Source of the DNA: an uncultured Hungatella sp.
Lineage (GTDB): Bacteria; Bacillota; Clostridia; Lachnospirales; Lachnospiraceae
DNA length: 5,662 bases
Direction: 5' to 3'
Assembly (NCBI GenBank): GCA_910586845.1
Contig: CAJUJV010000024.1
Location: 6,701 to 12,362, forward strand
Part shown: positions 4,364 through 5,662 of the stretch, piece by piece
Layout: the number at the start of each line of letters is the position of its first letter
Position numbering within the stretch: position 1 is the first letter of the stretch
Translations under genes and position numbers: made by a program
Notes under the pieces: generated by a model
What the model was told of the DNA's origin: nothing
Databases searched by the model: none
What the model saw: the letters and a program-made list of their open reading frames with translations, nothing else

Positions 4364-5442
4364 TAGACTTAAAGCGATGGATTTATTCTCCGGACATAGC
4401 CCAGTGGCTGTCTGGCGGGAGAGCTCTGAATCTTGACGAGCAGATCGATTGTATTCTTTCAGCGCCCCACAAAAACCTGGAAGAGAAGCTGGAGGGCCTG
4501 CGGGGGCTTGGCCGGGAGGCGGAAAGGATTCTGGATCAAAGGATTGACATGATGGAGACATTGGATGAGGTTCTCCACATGGTCGGCGGGCAGAGCAATC
4601 TCTATGAGGCGGAGATCTATTGTCATGGAAGAAGGGAAGAATTTGTAAAAAAGAGGATCTTCACCCTCCCTCAGCCCGGGATTGAGTTTATCAGGGAGCA
4701 GATTAAGGAGGCAGCGGACAGATATGGGATCAGCACAGAATCCTTTTTTGGGGTCCTGGGCAAATTCCGCAGGAGGGGTGTCAGGTATCTGGACCGGGAA
4801 TGGAATATTCTTGTGAATTGGGAAGGAAAAATTCTCTACTGCCTGCCGGAGACCGTGGGGGCTGTGGAGCGAAATGATTACCGGATCGGCCCCTGTGATT
4901 ACCACTATCTGAGACTTCCCTACCCTTCCGGAACCGTGGTGGAGACTATCGAGTCCCCCTTTTTTCCATCTATAAAAGCCGTGGTGGTCAATCGGTTCGA
5001 ACCATGGGAAGAGGACTTTGCCCAGGATGACGAGCAGTGGCTGGTGTATCCCGACAGTTTCCATGAAATCCGAAATGCCGGGATAGGGGTGATTCCCCTG
5101 GACCACTATGCTTCCCTTACCTTTGGGGCGGATTTTGTCCTGCCATTTGTCCAGTTCCTTACAAGGTATGAAGGGACTTTTTCAGAGAGCGAGAGGTGGC
5201 TTCGTGAGCTGGGGGAGCTGATAAAGAGAGATAAGAGCTGCTTCGCCCTGATCTTAAGGGACAGGCAGCCAGGAAAATGTCCGGGAGGAAAGGCCGACCG
5301 CCCGGGGAATTATGTGAGGGAACTGGAAGAGAGACTTGACCAGGGAGAAACAAAAAGACTGACCAAAGAGGCTGGTGTCGTTACAAAACAGACAGGGAAA
5401 ATCAAAAGCAGGACCGGAGAAAGGAGGGCGGAGAGTCTATGA
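4360..5442 (+). CDS. Uncharacterised 360-aa operon protein with charged C-terminal tail
   Basis: No family is recognised. Residues 25-75 are helical and charged with heptad-like leucines (LEEKLEGLRGLGREAERILDQ), suggesting a coiled coil or helical hairpin. The middle (about 105-300) alternates helices and aromatic-rich strands, including ILVNWEGKILYCLP, a DYHYLRLPYPSG stretch and DEQWLVYPD; it looks like one globular domain. The last 59 residues (302-360) are strongly hydrophilic with many Lys, Arg, Glu, Gly and Thr, likely disordered or a nucleic-acid or partner contact. There is no signal peptide, membrane segment or evident catalytic motif. It begins in an ATGA overlap with the 135-aa gene and ends in another ATGA overlap with the next gene, so translation is probably coupled. 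The role may be structural or substrate-binding beside the two predicted nucleases, but that is inference from position only. Confidence 0.78.
   Translation: MIDLKRWIYSPDIAQWLSGGRALNLDEQIDCILSAPHKNLEEKLEGLRGLGREAERILDQRIDMMETLDEVLHMVGGQSNLYEAEIYCHGRREEFVKKRIFTLPQPGIEFIREQIKEAADRYGISTESFFGVLGKFRRRGVRYLDREWNILVNWEGKILYCLPETVGAVERNDYRIGPCDYHYLRLPYPSGTVVETIESPFFPSIKAVVVNRFEPWEEDFAQDDEQWLVYPDSFHEIRNAGIGVIPLDHYASLTFGADFVLPFVQFLTRYEGTFSESERWLRELGELIKRDKSCFALILRDRQPGKCPGGKADRPGNYVRELEERLDQGETKRLTKEAGVVTKQTGKIKSRTGERRAESL
5421..5427 (+). promoter_or_regulatory. Ribosome binding site of the last gene
   Basis: AAGGAGG lies 11 nt before the ATG at 5439, a longer spacing than elsewhere in the operon; a weaker GGAGA at 5430-5434 is nearer. 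With the ATGA overlap, both fit start by re-initiation. Confidence 0.6.
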
Positions 5443-5662
5443 CCAAGATAGGCGAGACAGTGGAGAGTCTTATGGAGAAGTATGGAAGCGAGGCCTTTTT
5501 GAATCATAAGGATGAGGTCTACGGCGCCATGAAAGCGGTCTGCCTGTGCGGGGAATTTCTCCAGGATCAGAGTGATTGGTCCGGATATCCCAGGCCCTGT
5601 ACCACAAACTGGGAGAAGCGGTTTTCGGCTGAGGATCTGGAGGAGCGGCGGGAACTTCAAGA
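5439..5662 (+). CDS. Uncharacterised operon protein, N-terminal 74 codons, cut by window edge
   Basis: The ATG at 5439 overlaps the preceding TGA (5440-5442) as ATGA, and the frame stays open for 74 codons to the right edge. The visible part starts with an amphipathic helix (residues 3-21, IGETVESLMEKYGSEAF), then a Val/Met/Cys-rich helix with CLC at 35-37, a polar turn with W47 and W58 and a Pro-Gly segment (SGYPRP), and then a charged helix (LEERREL). I do not recognise a family. It is most likely the fifth gene of the operon. As it is only partial, its size and function cannot be judged. Confidence 0.65.
   Translation, partial: MTKIGETVESLMEKYGSEAFLNHKDEVYGAMKAVCLCGEFLQDQSDWSGYPRPCTTNWEKRFSAEDLEERRELQ

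Noticed and set aside
4459..5106. Minus-strand frame of 215 codons opposite the 360-aa gene
   Set aside because: Antisense of a gene with a ribosome site and coupled start; the product has no recognisable motif.

Overview
The window looks like a piece of a low-to-mid GC Firmicutes genome, most probably a gut clostridium of the Lachnospiraceae type. This is inferred from strong AGGAGG-type ribosome sites before nearly every gene, ATGA stop/start overlaps, TGnTATAmT extended -10 promoters and the gene families present. No rRNA, tRNA or taxon-specific marker is present to confirm it.

Layout. Positions 1-353 on the minus strand hold the N-terminal 117 codons of a SUKH (SMI1/KNR4-like) protein that runs off the left edge. 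A 231-bp divergent spacer (354-584) carries promoters and a small palindrome. At 585-1370 (+) is a stand-alone PPP-type calcineurin-like metallophosphoesterase with all its signature motifs. A 225-bp spacer (1371-1595) has no gene but is packed with palindromes, including a perfect 12-bp inverted repeat built around a consensus TATAAT. It seems to supply the promoter(s) for what follows.

From 1596 to the right edge is a tight plus-strand operon of at least five genes: (1) a protein of 327 aa with a D...ExK...QxxxY signature of the PD-(D/E)XK nuclease fold; (2) a 449-aa RNase J-like metallo-beta-lactamase/beta-CASP protein with all expected metal ligands; (3) a 135-aa uncharacterised protein; (4) a 360-aa uncharacterised protein with a charged C-terminal tail; (5) the start of another uncharacterised protein that leaves the window. 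Spacings are 4 nt, 22 nt, a 4-nt ATGA overlap and a second 4-nt ATGA overlap, so the genes are probably co-transcribed and partly translationally coupled.

How they may work together. Two predicted nucleases of unrelated folds, one after the other and followed by coupled unknown proteins, suggest a dedicated nucleic-acid processing or defence-like module. That is an inference from gene content and order; the sequence does not show a substrate or a phenotype. The SUKH gene (a family often acting as immunity proteins) and the phosphatase have their own promoters and are not obviously part of the operon.
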